Shown: piece by piece, positions 8,562 to 17,973 of the stretch
How the letters are laid out: each line of letters begins with the position of its first letter
Numbering within the stretch: the first letter of the stretch is position 1
NCBI RefSeq assembly: GCF_000715495.1
Contig: NZ_JNLX01000046.1
Coordinates: 1 to 63,338 of the forward strand
Length of the DNA: 63,338 bases
Source: Hymenobacter sp. IS2118
Lineage (GTDB): Bacteria; Bacteroidota; Bacteroidia; Cytophagales; Hymenobacteraceae
Direction of reading: 5' to 3'
The notes under the pieces: model-generated
Told to the model about the DNA's origin: nothing
Seen by the model: the letters and a program-made list of their open reading frames with translations, nothing else
Database searches by the model: none
Made by a program: the position numbers and the translations under genes

Positions 8562-9197
8562 GTGAACCAACCCAACCAACGCGGCGGTGGCGGCGGCTTC
8601 CGCCAGGCCCAGCAGGCTTCGCCGCTGGCTATTCGCACCAAGAAAACGCAGTTTGATACCAATACCTACACCCGCCTGGCCATGGCTGAGGTATGGAAAA
8701 AGGACTGGGTATACGCCCTGATTCCGTTTGCGCTGGGGTTGCTGCCCGCCATTTTCGTGCATTCGTGGTGGTGGCTGGTGCTGGCGGTGGTGCTCACGGT
8801 GCTGTTTGTGCTGTTTCGGTCGGCCCAGGTAACCGGCGTGACGCAGATGGAACAAAGCAAGCCGCTGTTTGAGCGCATGAGCTTTGAGATGGACCAGAAA
8901 CAGCTGCTGCTGCGCGTGGGCCCCGAGAAAGAAGGCAAAGCCATGCAGCTGACCTGGGACATGATTGGCCGCGTTCGCCGCGATGCCGATGCCTACCTGC
9001 TGTACCTCAAGCCCGGCACGCCCCCCGAGGGCATCGCGTCGTGGCGCAAGTGGCTGGCGAAGGCGTTCGATGTGCCCGTGTTTCTACATTTGCCCCTGCG
9101 CATCTTCAATTCGCCCAACGACGTGAAGCTATTTGAATCGCTGCTGCGCCGCAAAAACCTTTTGCCAGCTGCCCCCGCCGCCGCCGCAACCGTATAG
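8562..9197 (+). CDS. Membrane protein, YcxB-like
   Basis: 211 aa starting at GTG. A Gly/Gln-rich N-terminus (1-25) precedes two membrane segments (about 47-88, LIPFALGLLPAIF and LVLAVVLTVLFVLF). A cytosolic domain follows with alternating strands (MSFEMDQKQLLLRV, MQLTWDMIGRV, AYLLYLK) and a helix near FNSPNDVKLFESLL. This two-TM plus PH-like arrangement fits the YcxB-like family, whose function is unknown. The start is uncertain: no nearby ATG precedes the first TM except M41. It follows the CACATT repeat region. Confidence 0.7.
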   Translation: MNQPNQRGGGGGFRQAQQASPLAIRTKKTQFDTNTYTRLAMAEVWKKDWVYALIPFALGLLPAIFVHSWWWLVLAVVLTVLFVLFRSAQVTGVTQMEQSKPLFERMSFEMDQKQLLLRVGPEKEGKAMQLTWDMIGRVRRDADAYLLYLKPGTPPEGIASWRKWLAKAFDVPVFLHLPLRIFNSPNDVKLFESLLRRKNLLPAAPAAAATV

Positions 9198-9291
9198 GGG
9201 CGCGGGCGGTTGGATAGCACGCCGGAAGACGGCCTGCCCTATTACCGGTTGCTCCTTTTCTTCGAAATCTATACCTGCTAATTTTTTCCTG

Positions 9292-9621
9292 ATGAAACTG
9301 ACCCACACTTTGTTGCTGGCCCTGGCCACTGCTTCCCTGGCCCTGTCTTCGTGCAGCAGCGAGCCCTCCGACTGGCGCCCCGACGACAAAGTATCCCTCG
9401 ACATGGTGGAACCCGGCACACGGGCTTCGGAAAGCTATGCGCCTACAACCCCCAATCCTTCGATTGATAACAAGGGCAGCCAGACCGAACAGGCCGAAGA
9501 AGCCCCTTCTGCCAAGTCAGCGATGTCGGCCAATGCCGAAGAAGGCATGCGCAAGCGGGGCACGCTGAACGACGCCGGCAAGTCGGGCCAGCAGGCCGAC
9601 GAGGTCCACAAAGCCGAATAG
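9292..9621 (+). CDS. Small hypothetical lipoprotein
   Basis: 109 aa. The signal peptide with lipobox (ALSSC) starts at ATG 9292. The mature part is hydrophilic, rich in Glu, Ala, Ser and Lys, with no aromatic core after residue 45, so it is probably largely disordered. The frame is open for another 53 codons upstream, but those overlap the previous gene and lack any export signal. I do not recognise the family. Confidence 0.7.
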   Translation: MKLTHTLLLALATASLALSSCSSEPSDWRPDDKVSLDMVEPGTRASESYAPTTPNPSIDNKGSQTEQAEEAPSAKSAMSANAEEGMRKRGTLNDAGKSGQQADEVHKAE

Positions 9622-9809
9622 CGGCGACGCTTAACGGCCAGAATTTCTAAAACTCTCGATTGGGTGGCAGCTTTGCCCGCCAGCTGGCGGTTGCGAAGCT
9701 GCCGCTGTTTTTGCGTGAGCCAGCACGCCAGGCGCAGGTATAGAATCGACTGTTACGGTCGGTTCTCGCGTGCGCCTGCCTTCCCGGCCTACTCCTCATT
9801 CCTTCTTGC

Positions 9810-10559
9810 ATGGGCTTTGCTATTTTTCTGCTGCTGCTAACGGTGCTGGGCGCGGGCGCGGCGGCTGCCTGGGTACCCGTGGCCCGCGGCAGCCAGTGGC
9901 TGAAGCCGTTGCTGGCTTTCAGTGGCGCTTATTTGTTCACGCTCACGGTTACCCACATTCTGCCCGAGGCATTGCAAATGCTGCCCGCGCAGCCCCATCA
10001 GGTGGGTTATTGGGTGCTGGCTGGTTTTTTTGGGCAGCTGCTGCTCGAAGTGCTTTCGCAGGGCGTGGAGCACGGACACGTACACCACGAAGCCGCGCAC
10101 GGCCCGCACGATGCTGCGGGACGGGTACCGTTTTTGCTGCTGGCCGCGCTGGTTGTGCACTCCTTTCTGGAGGGCAGCATTTTGGTGCACACCCCGAAAG
10201 TGGGCCACATGAGCCAGAATTTTTACGCCATTGTGGTGGGCGTAGCGCTGCACCACATGCCGGCCGCGTTTGCGCTGGCCACGCTGCTGCGGCTGCGGCT
10301 GGGCAATTTCCGGCGGGTGTGGCCCTGGCTGCTGGTGTTCGCGCTGGCATCGCCGGTGGGCATTCTGTTCAGCAACTACGTGGTGCTGGCCGAGCTGCTG
10401 AGCGGGGGGCTGTACGCGGCCCTGCTGGGCCTGGTGGCCGGCAATTTCCTGCACGTTTCCACCACCATTCTCTTCGAAACCAGTCCGGAGCACCGCCTCA
10501 ACTGGCCCAAGCTGGGCGCCACATTGGCCGGGCTGCTGCTGGCGCTGGCCGTAGCGTAA
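9810..10559 (+). CDS. ZIP family metal transporter
   Basis: 249 aa, about seven to eight membrane segments, consistent with ZIP (SLC39-like) carriers that move Zn(II), Fe(II) or other divalent metals into the cytosol. The two signature metal-site helices are present: HSFLEG at 117-122 and LHHMPAAF at 147-154. A histidine-rich cytoplasmic loop (HGHVHHEAAHGPH, 88-100) separates the first three TM segments from the rest. The metal cannot be told from the sequence. It stands alone, with no metalloregulator next to it. Confidence 0.9.
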   Translation: MGFAIFLLLLTVLGAGAAAAWVPVARGSQWLKPLLAFSGAYLFTLTVTHILPEALQMLPAQPHQVGYWVLAGFFGQLLLEVLSQGVEHGHVHHEAAHGPHDAAGRVPFLLLAALVVHSFLEGSILVHTPKVGHMSQNFYAIVVGVALHHMPAAFALATLLRLRLGNFRRVWPWLLVFALASPVGILFSNYVVLAELLSGGLYAALLGLVAGNFLHVSTTILFETSPEHRLNWPKLGATLAGLLLALAVA

Positions 10560-10612
10560 GTGGGGCCGGCCTGGGTTTAAATGGTCGCGCAAAAGTAACG
10601 GTATTGCGTTTA

Positions 10613-10640
10613 GTCATGCCGAGCGCAGCTGAGGCATGAC
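10613..10640. repeat. GTCATGC palindromic repeat unit
   Basis: GTCATGCC and GGCATGAC arms (8 bp) around a GAGCGCAGCTGA centre, in the gap between two convergent genes. The GTCATGC core recurs in the hairpins at 35585-35620 and 60588-60679, suggesting a dispersed intergenic family. It may also work as a weak bidirectional terminator. Confidence 0.55.
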
Positions 10641-10660
10641 GGCTTGAAAACTACGCTCAC

Positions 10661-10987
10661 TTAATTGAAATCCAGAACCGGCCCGCTACCCCGCACAAAA
10701 TCTTCCAGCTGGCGCACTCTGGCCCTTTCGTAATCCAACGTAGCCTGGAGCCGCACCAGCCGCCGGCGCATGGCCATGATAACATCCAGGGCTTCCGGCG
10801 CCAGGCCCAGCTCGTGGTGCAGCCGCGCGAGGCGGGGCAAGTCGTCGGGCTCGTCCACGATGACGGTTTCGGGAGCGGCGGCCGGACGTAGCAAGCCGGC
10901 CTGTAGCAACTCGTGCACAACACTAGTTTCCAGGCCGTAACGCACTGAGCATTCCTGAAAAGTGAGGATAAGGATGTGTGTTTCCAT
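10661..10987 (-). CDS. cbpM: Chaperone modulator CbpM
   Basis: 108 aa, the size of CbpM, the small helical protein that binds the J-domain of CbpA and blocks its action on DnaK. The N-terminal part looks like a MerR-type winged helix (TFQECSVRYGL, VVHELLQAGLL). The rest is a long amphipathic helix pair (LARLHHELGL, VIMAMRRRLVRLQATL). The strongest evidence is context: it begins 17 bp after the CbpA-type DnaJ gene on the same strand, the usual cbpA-cbpM operon. Confidence 0.85.
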   Translation of the reverse strand: METHILILTFQECSVRYGLETSVVHELLQAGLLRPAAAPETVIVDEPDDLPRLARLHHELGLAPEALDVIMAMRRRLVRLQATLDYERARVRQLEDFVRGSGPVLDFN

Positions 10988-11004
10988 AGCTATAATAGAA
11001 CAGG

Positions 11005-11928
11005 TTATGCTTCGGGCCGAAGCGCGGCCAACTGCTGAATCAGCTCTTTTTCCTGGTCACTCAAGTGTTGGGGCAGCGCAAGGGTGAGGCGCAGGTAGAG
11101 GTCGCCAAACTCCCCGGTCTTGTTGTAGACCGGCAGGCCCTTGCCGCGCAGGCGCAGGCGGGTGCCGTTCTGGGTTTCGGGCTTGAGCTTGATTTTCACG
11201 GAGCCGCTGAGGGTTTCCACGGTGTGCTCGCCGCCCAGTAGCGCTTTGTAGACGCTCACGGGCACGTCCTGGGTCAGGTCGTTGCCGGTGCGGGCGTAGC
11301 GGGCATCGGGCTGCAGGCGGAAGGTGATGAGCAGTGAGCCATTGGGGCCACCATTGCGACCGGGCCCGCCCTGGTCGCGCAGCCGGATGGTTTGCCCGTC
11401 GGCCACACCGGGCTGAATGGTGAGGCGTAAGTTTTTGCCGTTCACCGTGAGCGTGCGGGGGCCGCCGTGATAGGCTTCGGCCAGCGTCAGCTCCAACTCG
11501 GCCTGGTAATCGGGGCCGGCACCGGGACGACGGCTGCCCGCCCGGCTGCCGCCCGCGCTACCGAAAAGCGAGCCGAAAAAGTCCGAGAAATCATCGCCTT
11601 CGCCAAACGGATTACCGCCGCCGCCACCTTGCGCGTACTGGCTCCAGTCGAAGCCCGCGCCGGATTGGCCGCCAGGGCCAGCGCCGCCGGGCTGCTGCTG
11701 GTAGCGCTGCCAGTCGGCCCCAAACTGGTCGTATTTTTTGCGTTTTTCGGGGTCACTGAGCACTTCGTTGGCCTCGTTCAGGTCTTTGAACTTCCGCTCG
11801 GCCTCTTGGTCGTCCGGGTTCACGTCGGGATGGTGCTGACGGGCCAGCTTGCGGTAGGCCTTTTTGATTTGCTCGGGCGTCGCGCTCTTCTCCACGCCCA
11901 GCACCTTGTAGTAATCTTTGTAATCCAC
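11005..11928 (-). CDS. cbpA: CbpA-type DnaJ co-chaperone
   Basis: 307 aa Hsp40 of class II. The J-domain (1-70) starts [11 protein letters not shown] and holds the HPD tripeptide in RQHHPDVNP, which stimulates the DnaK ATPase. A Gly-rich linker follows ([19 protein letters not shown]), then two substrate-binding C-terminal domains ([23 protein letters not shown]). The cysteine-rich zinc domain of DnaJ is absent, as expected for CbpA. I use GTG 11928 because it directly precedes the J-domain; the open frame extends 62 codons further upstream but shows no domain there. It is operonic with cbpM. Confidence 0.92.
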   Translation of the reverse strand: MDYKDYYKVLGVEKSATPEQIKKAYRKLARQHHPDVNPDDQEAERKFKDLNEANEVLSDPEKRKKYDQFGADWQRYQQQPGGAGPGGQSGAGFDWSQYAQGGGGGNPFGEGDDFSDFFGSLFGSAGGSRAGSRRPGAGPDYQAELELTLAEAYHGGPRTLTVNGKNLRLTIQPGVADGQTIRLRDQGGPGRNGGPNGSLLITFRLQPDARYARTGNDLTQDVPVSVYKALLGGEHTVETLSGSVKIKLKPETQNGTRLRLRGKGLPVYNKTGEFGDLYLRLTLALPQHLSDQEKELIQQLAALRPEA

Positions 11929-12423
11929 GGCTTGCTTTTTTTGAGTGCTTCTGGCCGTTGAGCAGCTTGTCCGATTCTTCGCGCCAGCTAATTTTTCACC
12001 TACGTCCTGCCCTTTTACGAGAAGTCTGCATTTGCTACCGAATTCCAACCTGCTTTTACGACTAAACGCGACGGCGCGCGGGCAAGCGGCCACGCGCAAT
12101 GAGGCGGCCGCCATCTTACAGCCAGCTTATTTGAAGCCCTATTTTATTGCTTACCATTTATTTGACACACCAAAAGCAATAATATCACGCTACTTACTTC
12201 CTGATGCCCCGGCCGGTATTTATTTCAAAAATCAGCCTTGTGAAGTCCCACCGAATTTCGGTTTAACCGAGTAAATTTGTTCCCCCGATGAAAAACTGGC
12301 CCTGGTTTTGCAATTGATGAATTAATCACTGCTGGCGCTTATCGCACAAAAAGTCGCGCTTCTTTCATTACTCTTTTTACTTGTATAAATTTTTCTTTTC
12401 ACGCGCTCTATCCCCAAATTCCC
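11929..12423. other. Intergenic region between divergent genes
   Basis: 495 bp between cbpA and a divergent exported protein; no convincing gene. It becomes AT-rich after 12100. A box TAAATTTG at 12272-12279 fits the TAnnTTTG consensus on the plus strand and may drive the next gene with a long leader. No -33 element at correct spacing was found. Confidence 0.5.
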
Positions 12424-12939
12424 ATGAATTTTCGTTTTCTCTTTAGCTGCATTATGTCGGTAACGCTCCTGGGCGCTACCGTCGCCCAGGCCCAAACTCC
12501 TCTCCCCGCGCGCCGGCCCGGTGGGGTAGCCCCCAAAGCCCGGATGGTGTCCAAAGGCGCGGGCCTGAAAGACGGCCTTGCCATGAAAGACGGGCGGGTT
12601 GTACTAACGGAGCAGGGCATCACCAATCCCATCACGGCCGACCGCAAGCTGCTGAACGGCACCATGGTTTCGACCACCGGCCTCGTGACGGCCACCGACG
12701 GCACCACCACGCAAATGGTTGAGGGTGACTTGTCTTCGCTCACGGGCCGCATAACTACCCGCAAATCGGTGGTGGAGGCCGACAGCCTGCTCAAAATCAA
12801 AACCTTCGACCTGAAGTACCCCGGCAAGCGCAAGCAAATGATGGAAGATGCCGAGCGCAAAGCCAAAGCCAAAACCAAACTTGCCGAAGAAAAGGCCAAA
12901 GCCGCCGAGAAGCGCGCCAAAGCCAAAGCCCGCCGGTAA
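12424..12939 (+). CDS. Exported DUF6799-like protein
   Basis: 171 aa with a signal peptide cut after VAQAQ. The core (about 45-120) has short repeats of the type GLAMKDGRVVL and RKLLNGTMVSTTGLV, typical of the small Bacteroidota DUF6799 domain. The last 35 residues are an extremely basic Lys/Ala helix (KAKAKTKLAEEK, AEKRAKAKARR). The function is unknown; the basic tail could bind an anionic surface or nucleic acid, but that is speculation. It is followed at once by a strong terminator. Confidence 0.65.
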   Translation: MNFRFLFSCIMSVTLLGATVAQAQTPLPARRPGGVAPKARMVSKGAGLKDGLAMKDGRVVLTEQGITNPITADRKLLNGTMVSTTGLVTATDGTTTQMVEGDLSSLTGRITTRKSVVEADSLLKIKTFDLKYPGKRKQMMEDAERKAKAKTKLAEEKAKAAEKRAKAKARR

Positions 12940-12970
12940 CGCCTTCTGCACCGGTCCCCGCGCAGCCTAC

Positions 12971-13004
12971 GCCGCCATGCCTTTGGGTATGGCGGCTTTT
13001 TTTT
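12971..13004 (+). terminator. Rho-independent terminator
   Basis: GCCGCCAT/ATGGCGGC stem, 10-base loop, then eight T. It ends the DUF6799-like gene. Confidence 0.9.
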
Positions 13005-13070
13005 GGGGGCGACGGTGGTGGCCGTGCACCGGCGAGCCGCCTACCTTAGCGGGCGTAATCTTTCCGGCCC

Positions 13071-14432
13071 ATGCTTTTTTACACCCTTATCAAACCCGTT
13101 TTGCAGGTGGCACTGCGGGTATTTTTTCGCAAAATCGAGGTGCGGCACCGCGAGCGGCTGGCGCTGCCGGGCCCGCTGCTGTTTGCCGGCAACCACCCCA
13201 ACACCCTGATGGACCCCTTGCTGGTAGGCATCAACAGCCGCCAGCCGGTGGCTTTTCTGGCCAAAAGCACTTTTTTCCAGAATCCCGTTAGCCGAACTGT
13301 TCTGGCCTCAGGCAACTCCATTCCCATCTACCGACGGCAGGACACGGGCACCGGACCCGCTACGCCCGAAGAATTTGCAATCCAGAACGAGGCCACCTTC
13401 GGCCGCTGCTACGACTACCTGGGCGAAGGCGGCACTATCATGATTTTCCCGGAAGGCACCAGCGTGAGCGAGCGCCGGCTGCGGCCGCTGAAAACCGGCG
13501 CCGCCCGCATTGCCCTGGGCGCCGAGGCCCGGCACCAGTTTCGGCTGGGGCTAAAGGTGGTGCCCATTGCCATCAATTACTTCGACCCCTCGCGCTTTCG
13601 CTCCGATGTGCTGCTGAATGTGGCGGCGCCCATTGTGGTGGCCGATTATGCTGCGCAGTACGCCGCCGACCCCGAAGCGGCAGCCATGCAGCTCACCGAT
13701 GCCATTCGCGAAGCCCTGGAGCGCCACTTGGTTATTACCCGCGACGCGGCCGACGACGTTTTTGTGCAGCAGATTGAGCAAACGTTTGGCGACCATCTCA
13801 ATCCCGACGACGACCCGAACACGCTCTACGACAACTTCCAGTTCAGCCAGACGCTGTTGCAGGCCCTGGCCTGGTTCGAGCAAAATGCGCCCTCGCGCCT
13901 GGTAGCCTTGCGGCAACAGCTCCAAACCTACCTGCGGGACCTGCGCACGCACCGCCTGACCGACGAAGCGCTGGAAGGACAACGCCGCGGCACCATCGCC
14001 GGCCTGCTCAACCTCGCATTGGGCCTGCCCGTGTGGCTCTACGGCTTGCTCAACAACTATTTGCCCTATATTTTGCCTTCGGCAGTGGCCCGGCGCGCTA
14101 CCAAGGAAGTGGAGTTTGTAGCGCCCATTATGCTCACGGTGGGGATGTTTACGTTTCCGCTGGCGTATGCTTTGCAGGCGGCGGCCGTGCACCATTGGCT
14201 CACCCACGACTGGCGCCTGACGGCGCTTTACGTGCTTAGCCTGCCGCTCACCGGTTTTTATGCCTTGAGCTACTGGCAAACCCTGACCGCCCGCCTGGCC
14301 CGGCTGCGCGCCCTGCGCCTGTTTCAGCGCACGCCGGCCGTGGGCGCGGCCCTGCTGCAACAGCGCGCCACCCTGGCCGCCCAGCTGGAGGAAGCCCGCG
14401 ACGCCTACCTGGCCCGGCCGGAACAGGATTAG
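13071..14432 (+). CDS. PlsC-type lysophospholipid/glycerol-3-phosphate acyltransferase
   Basis: 453 aa. The acyltransferase domain is in the first ~260 residues: NHPNTLMDPL gives the catalytic NHx4D motif (block I), and FPEGTSVSERRL is block III, which binds the phosphate. The C-terminal third has four hydrophobic segments (about 305-415), including WLYGLLNNYLPYILP and LTALYVLSLPLTGFY. This resembles the longer GPAT/DHAPAT-like branch rather than the short PlsC. It should acylate glycerol-3-phosphate or a lysolipid at the inner membrane. A weak box TACCTTAG is at 13042-13049. It is convergent with the dehydrogenase gene that follows. Confidence 0.88.
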   Translation: MLFYTLIKPVLQVALRVFFRKIEVRHRERLALPGPLLFAGNHPNTLMDPLLVGINSRQPVAFLAKSTFFQNPVSRTVLASGNSIPIYRRQDTGTGPATPEEFAIQNEATFGRCYDYLGEGGTIMIFPEGTSVSERRLRPLKTGAARIALGAEARHQFRLGLKVVPIAINYFDPSRFRSDVLLNVAAPIVVADYAAQYAADPEAAAMQLTDAIREALERHLVITRDAADDVFVQQIEQTFGDHLNPDDDPNTLYDNFQFSQTLLQALAWFEQNAPSRLVALRQQLQTYLRDLRTHRLTDEALEGQRRGTIAGLLNLALGLPVWLYGLLNNYLPYILPSAVARRATKEVEFVAPIMLTVGMFTFPLAYALQAAAVHHWLTHDWRLTALYVLSLPLTGFYALSYWQTLTARLARLRALRLFQRTPAVGAALLQQRATLAAQLEEARDAYLARPEQD

Positions 14433-14446
14433 GAAACCGGACTGGG

Positions 14447-15460
14447 CTACCGGGCGGCGGCGGGTGCGGGCACCGCGTTTGTTAGCGCCCGGCCCTGCTC
14501 GAAGTCGGAGATATTTTGCAGGGTAATCTGGGCGATGTTGTGCAGCGCATCCGACGTAAAGAAGGCCTGATGGCCGGTGATGAGGACGTTGTTGAAAGAC
14601 AGCAGGCGCATGAATACGTCGTCCTGAATAACTTTATCGGAGCAGTCTTCAAAGAATAAGTCGCCTTCTTCCTCGTACACGTCGAGCCCCAGGTACTTGA
14701 TTCTCTCGTTTTTCAGTCCCTCGATTACGGCTTTGGTATCGATGATGGCGCCCCGGCTGGTATTGATGAGCATCATGCCGGGCTTCATTTTGGCGATGGC
14801 GGCCTCGTTGATTAGGTGGTGGGTTTGGGGCGTGAGCGGGCAATGCAGCGAAATAATGTCGGCCTGCGCATACAGGGTGTCGAGGTCCACGAATTCCACG
14901 CCTATTTCCCCGGCTTCCGCATTGTTTTTGACGTCGTAGCCCAGCACCCGGCAGCCAAATCCTTTCAGAATGCGGGCCGCGACCAGCCCAATGGTGCCCA
15001 GCCCGATGAGGCCCACCGTGCGGCCGTGCAGGTCGAAGCCCATCAGGCCGGTGAGGGCGAAATTGCCTTCCCGCACGCGGTTGTAGGCCCGGTGCGTTTT
15101 GCGGTTCAGCGTCAGGATGAGGGCCAGGGCGTGTTCGGCCACGGCATAGGGCGAATAGGCGGGCACCCGCACCACGGGCATACTCAGGGAGGCCGCAGCC
15201 CCGAGGTCAACGTTGTTGAAGCCGGCGCACCGCAGGGCCAGCAGCCGTACCCCCGCGTGAGCAAGGTGCTGCAAAACCTCGGCATCGACCCGGTCATTTA
15301 CGAACACGCAGACGGCATCGGCGCCCTTGGCCAGCACGGCGGTGTGGGCATTCAGCGGCACATCCAGGAACCGGAGCGCGTGCCCGTGCGCGTCGTCGGC
15401 GTTCACCTGCTCGAAGAATTGCTGGTCGTACTGCTTGGTATTGAAAAAGGTGACGTTCAT
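14447..15460 (-). CDS. ldhA: D-lactate dehydrogenase-type 2-hydroxyacid dehydrogenase
   Basis: 337 aa, NAD-dependent D-isomer-specific 2-hydroxyacid dehydrogenase. The nucleotide-binding motif is GLGTIG (153-158). The catalytic triad is visible: Arg236 (NTSRGA), Glu265 (VYEEE) and His297 (TGHQAFFT). The RCAGFNNVD and GHQAFFT blocks are those of LdhA-like fermentative D-lactate dehydrogenases, which reduce pyruvate to D-lactate, but related 2-ketoacid reductases share them. It stands alone. Confidence 0.9.
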   Translation of the reverse strand: MNVTFFNTKQYDQQFFEQVNADDAHGHALRFLDVPLNAHTAVLAKGADAVCVFVNDRVDAEVLQHLAHAGVRLLALRCAGFNNVDLGAAASLSMPVVRVPAYSPYAVAEHALALILTLNRKTHRAYNRVREGNFALTGLMGFDLHGRTVGLIGLGTIGLVAARILKGFGCRVLGYDVKNNAEAGEIGVEFVDLDTLYAQADIISLHCPLTPQTHHLINEAAIAKMKPGMMLINTSRGAIIDTKAVIEGLKNERIKYLGLDVYEEEGDLFFEDCSDKVIQDDVFMRLLSFNNVLITGHQAFFTSDALHNIAQITLQNISDFEQGRALTNAVPAPAAAR

Positions 15461-15625
15461 GGGGCGAAGGCTGAGTGGCTGCGGACCAATACCGGCGCGG
15501 GCAGCACGTTCGCAAAGGTCGGCCCCGGCCGTTTCAAAACCCCTATGATTTTTATCGGGGCAAACCCGGATTCATTCCCCAGCCCAAAACGCTCAAATAG
15601 CGTCGTTGCGGGTTACTTTCCCCTA

Positions 15626-16912
15626 TCAGATAAACATACCGGCCAGCAGGGCGACCCCCACGATGAATACTGACGGCACTTTTTCCGATAAGAGCAGCAG
15701 GAAAGTGGTGCCTACCAGCAGGGGGTTCAGGGGCAGGCTATCGATGGGGCCCAGGTGAAAGGGCAGGGCCAGGGTTCTGTCGGGCAGCGGGTGGTAGAGC
15801 AGGAAGGTAGCCGCGCACACCAGCCCGGCACTCACGGCATTCACGCCTTCGAGCGAGGCCTGCACCACGCGGTACTGCCGCAGCCGGTCCCAGAAGCGTA
15901 TCACGAAGAAAATAAGAAACGTGCCCGGCAAAAAAATACCCGCCGTGCCCACCAGCGCGCCCAGCACCTGCGCGGCCGGGCCGCCGGCCGGCCGCATGGC
16001 CAGTGCCCCGATGTAGGCGGCTATTGAAAAATTGGGCCCCGGCATGGCCTGCACCAACCCCAGCCCCGACAGAAATTCCGGCCCCGTGAGGTAGCCCTTA
16101 AACTCCACGAACTCGGCGTACAGCAGTGGCGCCAGCACTTGCCCCCCGCCAAACACGAGCGAGCCGTTCCGGTAAAAGTTCTCGAACAGCCGCACCGGCA
16201 GCCAGCGGGTATAGTGTCCCAATACGGCCGCCCCCACCAGAAAGCCCAGCCACAGCACAAAATTCGCCCATTCGATACGCAAGGGCTTTTTCTCCTGAAT
16301 GATGGTGTGCTTGCGGTAGCGCAGCGTGGTGACGGCCCCGCCGGCCACCAGCAGCAGCGGCAGCATCCAGGGCAGCTGGAAAAAATAGGCCAGCATGGCG
16401 GAAGCCACCATCAGGCCCACGGCCGTTTTGGTATGAATTACCTTTTCGGCGATGCGGTAGGCCGAAAAAGCCACGAAACCCACCGCCACGGGCTGCACAA
16501 ATTGCACCAGAGCCGTCACCCGCACCGGGTCGAGGTGGCTTAGGGTGAGGGCGGCCAGCGTCATCAGCGTCACGGCCGGTAGCATCCACACCAGCAGGGT
16601 GAGGTAGGCCAGGTTGGGCCCGCCGAGTCGGAAACCAATCACGGTGATGGTTTGGGTGGACGTGGGGCCGGGCAGCAGCGCGCACAGGGCCTGCAGCTCC
16701 AGCAGCTCGGCCATGCTGATGTAGCGGCGCTTTTCAACCAGCAGCCGGAACATCATGGCCAGGTGTGCCTGCGGACCGCCAAAGGCCGTGAGGCCCAGCC
16801 CGGCCACATCCTTCAAAAAAATAATGCCCCGCACCCGGCGCGTCCGCTTGCCCGAGCGGCGCGGTGGTGGCGCCAGGGAGACGGAAGCGGCGGGGTGCGG
16901 GGCAGGTTGCAA
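15626..16912 (-). CDS. chrA: Chromate transporter, CHR family
   Basis: 428 aa bidomain CHR protein. Each half has the family pattern: the N-terminal half has GLTAFGGPQAHL and LLPGPTSTQ, and the C-terminal half has FGGGQVLAPLL and AMPGPNFSIAAYIG. About ten membrane segments are expected. Characterised members export chromate, using the sulfate-like CrO4(2-) anion, and give chromate resistance; the physiological substrate of many environmental members is untested. No chrB-type regulator is next to it. A hairpin-like repeat lies between it and the oxygenase gene upstream. Confidence 0.9.
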   Translation of the reverse strand: MQPAPHPAASVSLAPPPRRSGKRTRRVRGIIFLKDVAGLGLTAFGGPQAHLAMMFRLLVEKRRYISMAELLELQALCALLPGPTSTQTITVIGFRLGGPNLAYLTLLVWMLPAVTLMTLAALTLSHLDPVRVTALVQFVQPVAVGFVAFSAYRIAEKVIHTKTAVGLMVASAMLAYFFQLPWMLPLLLVAGGAVTTLRYRKHTIIQEKKPLRIEWANFVLWLGFLVGAAVLGHYTRWLPVRLFENFYRNGSLVFGGGQVLAPLLYAEFVEFKGYLTGPEFLSGLGLVQAMPGPNFSIAAYIGALAMRPAGGPAAQVLGALVGTAGIFLPGTFLIFFVIRFWDRLRQYRVVQASLEGVNAVSAGLVCAATFLLYHPLPDRTLALPFHLGPIDSLPLNPLLVGTTFLLLLSEKVPSVFIVGVALLAGMFI

Positions 16913-16913
16913 C

Positions 16914-16994
16914 GTGCGGTAAGCTTTAGCTTGCCGTCTGGCGTAGACAGCAGGCTTTTGTTCAAGACCACGGCAAGCTAGAGCTTACCGCACA
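16914..16994. repeat. Inverted repeat GTGCGGTAAGCT...AGCTTACCGCAC
   Basis: Arms 16914-16937 and 16970-16994 are nearly perfect reverse complements around a 32-bp centre. It lies in the gap between two genes on the same strand. It may be a dispersed hairpin repeat, and may dampen readthrough from the oxygenase gene to chrA. Confidence 0.75.
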
Positions 16995-16998
16995 AACC

Positions 16999-17973
16999 CT
17001 ACTTCTTTTTCAGCCCCAGCTCAATCAGCCGCTCATTCAGGAATTCGCCGGCCGTGATGTCGGCTTCCTTCTTGGGGTTGTCGGGCGTTACGCAATGCTC
17101 CAGGGCCGCCAGGCTCATTTCGGAGCGCGGGTGCATGAAGAAGGGAATGCTGAAGCGCGAGGTATTCATTTTTTCGCGGGCCGGGTTCACCACGCGGTGA
17201 ATGGTGGACCGGAGCACGCCGTTGGTGAGACGCTGGAGCATGTCGCCCACGTTCACCACAATCTGGTCGGGCAGGGCCGTAATGGCAATCCACTGGCCGT
17301 CGCGGCGCTTCACCTGCAGGCCGTCGGCGCTGGCGCCCATGAGCAGGGTAATCAGGTTGATGTCGCCGTGCTCGGCGGCGCGCACGGCATCGGCCGGTAC
17401 CGCGTCGGGGTCTTCGATGGGGAAGTAGTGAATGGGACGCAGAATGCTGTTGCCGTGCTTCACCTTGTCATCGAAATAGTTTTCGGGCAGCTCCAGGAAA
17501 ATGGCAATGGCGCGCAGCACGTCCTGGCCGGCGCTTTCCAGCGTCCGGTAAGCCAGGAAGGTGCTTTTCTGGAAGCCGGGCACTTCTTCGGGCCAGATGT
17601 TGTCCGGGTACTCGTTTTTGATGGGGTCTTCCTCCTCCACTTCCTGGCCCACGTGGTAGAACTCCTTCAGGTCGCCGGTATTGCGGCCCTTAGCGTGCTC
17701 CTTGCCCTTGCTGATGTAGCCGCGCTGGCCAGCCAGCTCGGGCTTTTCGTAGCGCTGCTTGTCCTCGTCGGGCAGCTGAAAAAACGCTTGCACGTCGGCG
17801 TAGAGCTGCTTGGTCTGCTCGTCGTTCAGGCCGTGGTTTTTGAGGGCTACGAACCCAATGTTTTGGTAGGCCTCCCCGAGCTGCTGCACGAAGCGGGCCT
17901 TTCGCGTGGAGTCGCCGGAACGAAAGTCGGCGAGGTCGAGCGAAGGGATTTGGTCAAGAAGTTGGTTTTGCAT
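16999..17973 (-). CDS. 2-oxoglutarate/Fe(II) oxygenase, isopenicillin-N-synthase-like
   Basis: 324 aa. The N-terminal DIOX_N region has IGFVALKNHGL. The C-terminal jelly roll has the iron triad: His and Asp in EHGDINLITLL and His in RSTIHRVVNP, followed by the Arg-x-Ser co-substrate site in SRFSIPFF. The family uses Fe(II), O2 and usually 2-oxoglutarate to hydroxylate or desaturate small molecules; the substrate cannot be deduced. I take ATG 17973, which starts directly before the domain, rather than an ATG 16 codons upstream. No biosynthetic cluster surrounds it. Confidence 0.88.
   Translation of the reverse strand: MQNQLLDQIPSLDLADFRSGDSTRKARFVQQLGEAYQNIGFVALKNHGLNDEQTKQLYADVQAFFQLPDEDKQRYEKPELAGQRGYISKGKEHAKGRNTGDLKEFYHVGQEVEEEDPIKNEYPDNIWPEEVPGFQKSTFLAYRTLESAGQDVLRAIAIFLELPENYFDDKVKHGNSILRPIHYFPIEDPDAVPADAVRAAEHGDINLITLLMGASADGLQVKRRDGQWIAITALPDQIVVNVGDMLQRLTNGVLRSTIHRVVNPAREKMNTSRFSIPFFMHPRSEMSLAALEHCVTPDNPKKEADITAGEFLNERLIELGLKKK

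Noticed and set aside
8453..8656. A 67-codon open frame in the repeat before the YcxB-like gene
   Set aside because: It consists mostly of translated CACATT repeat and overlaps the next gene out of frame.
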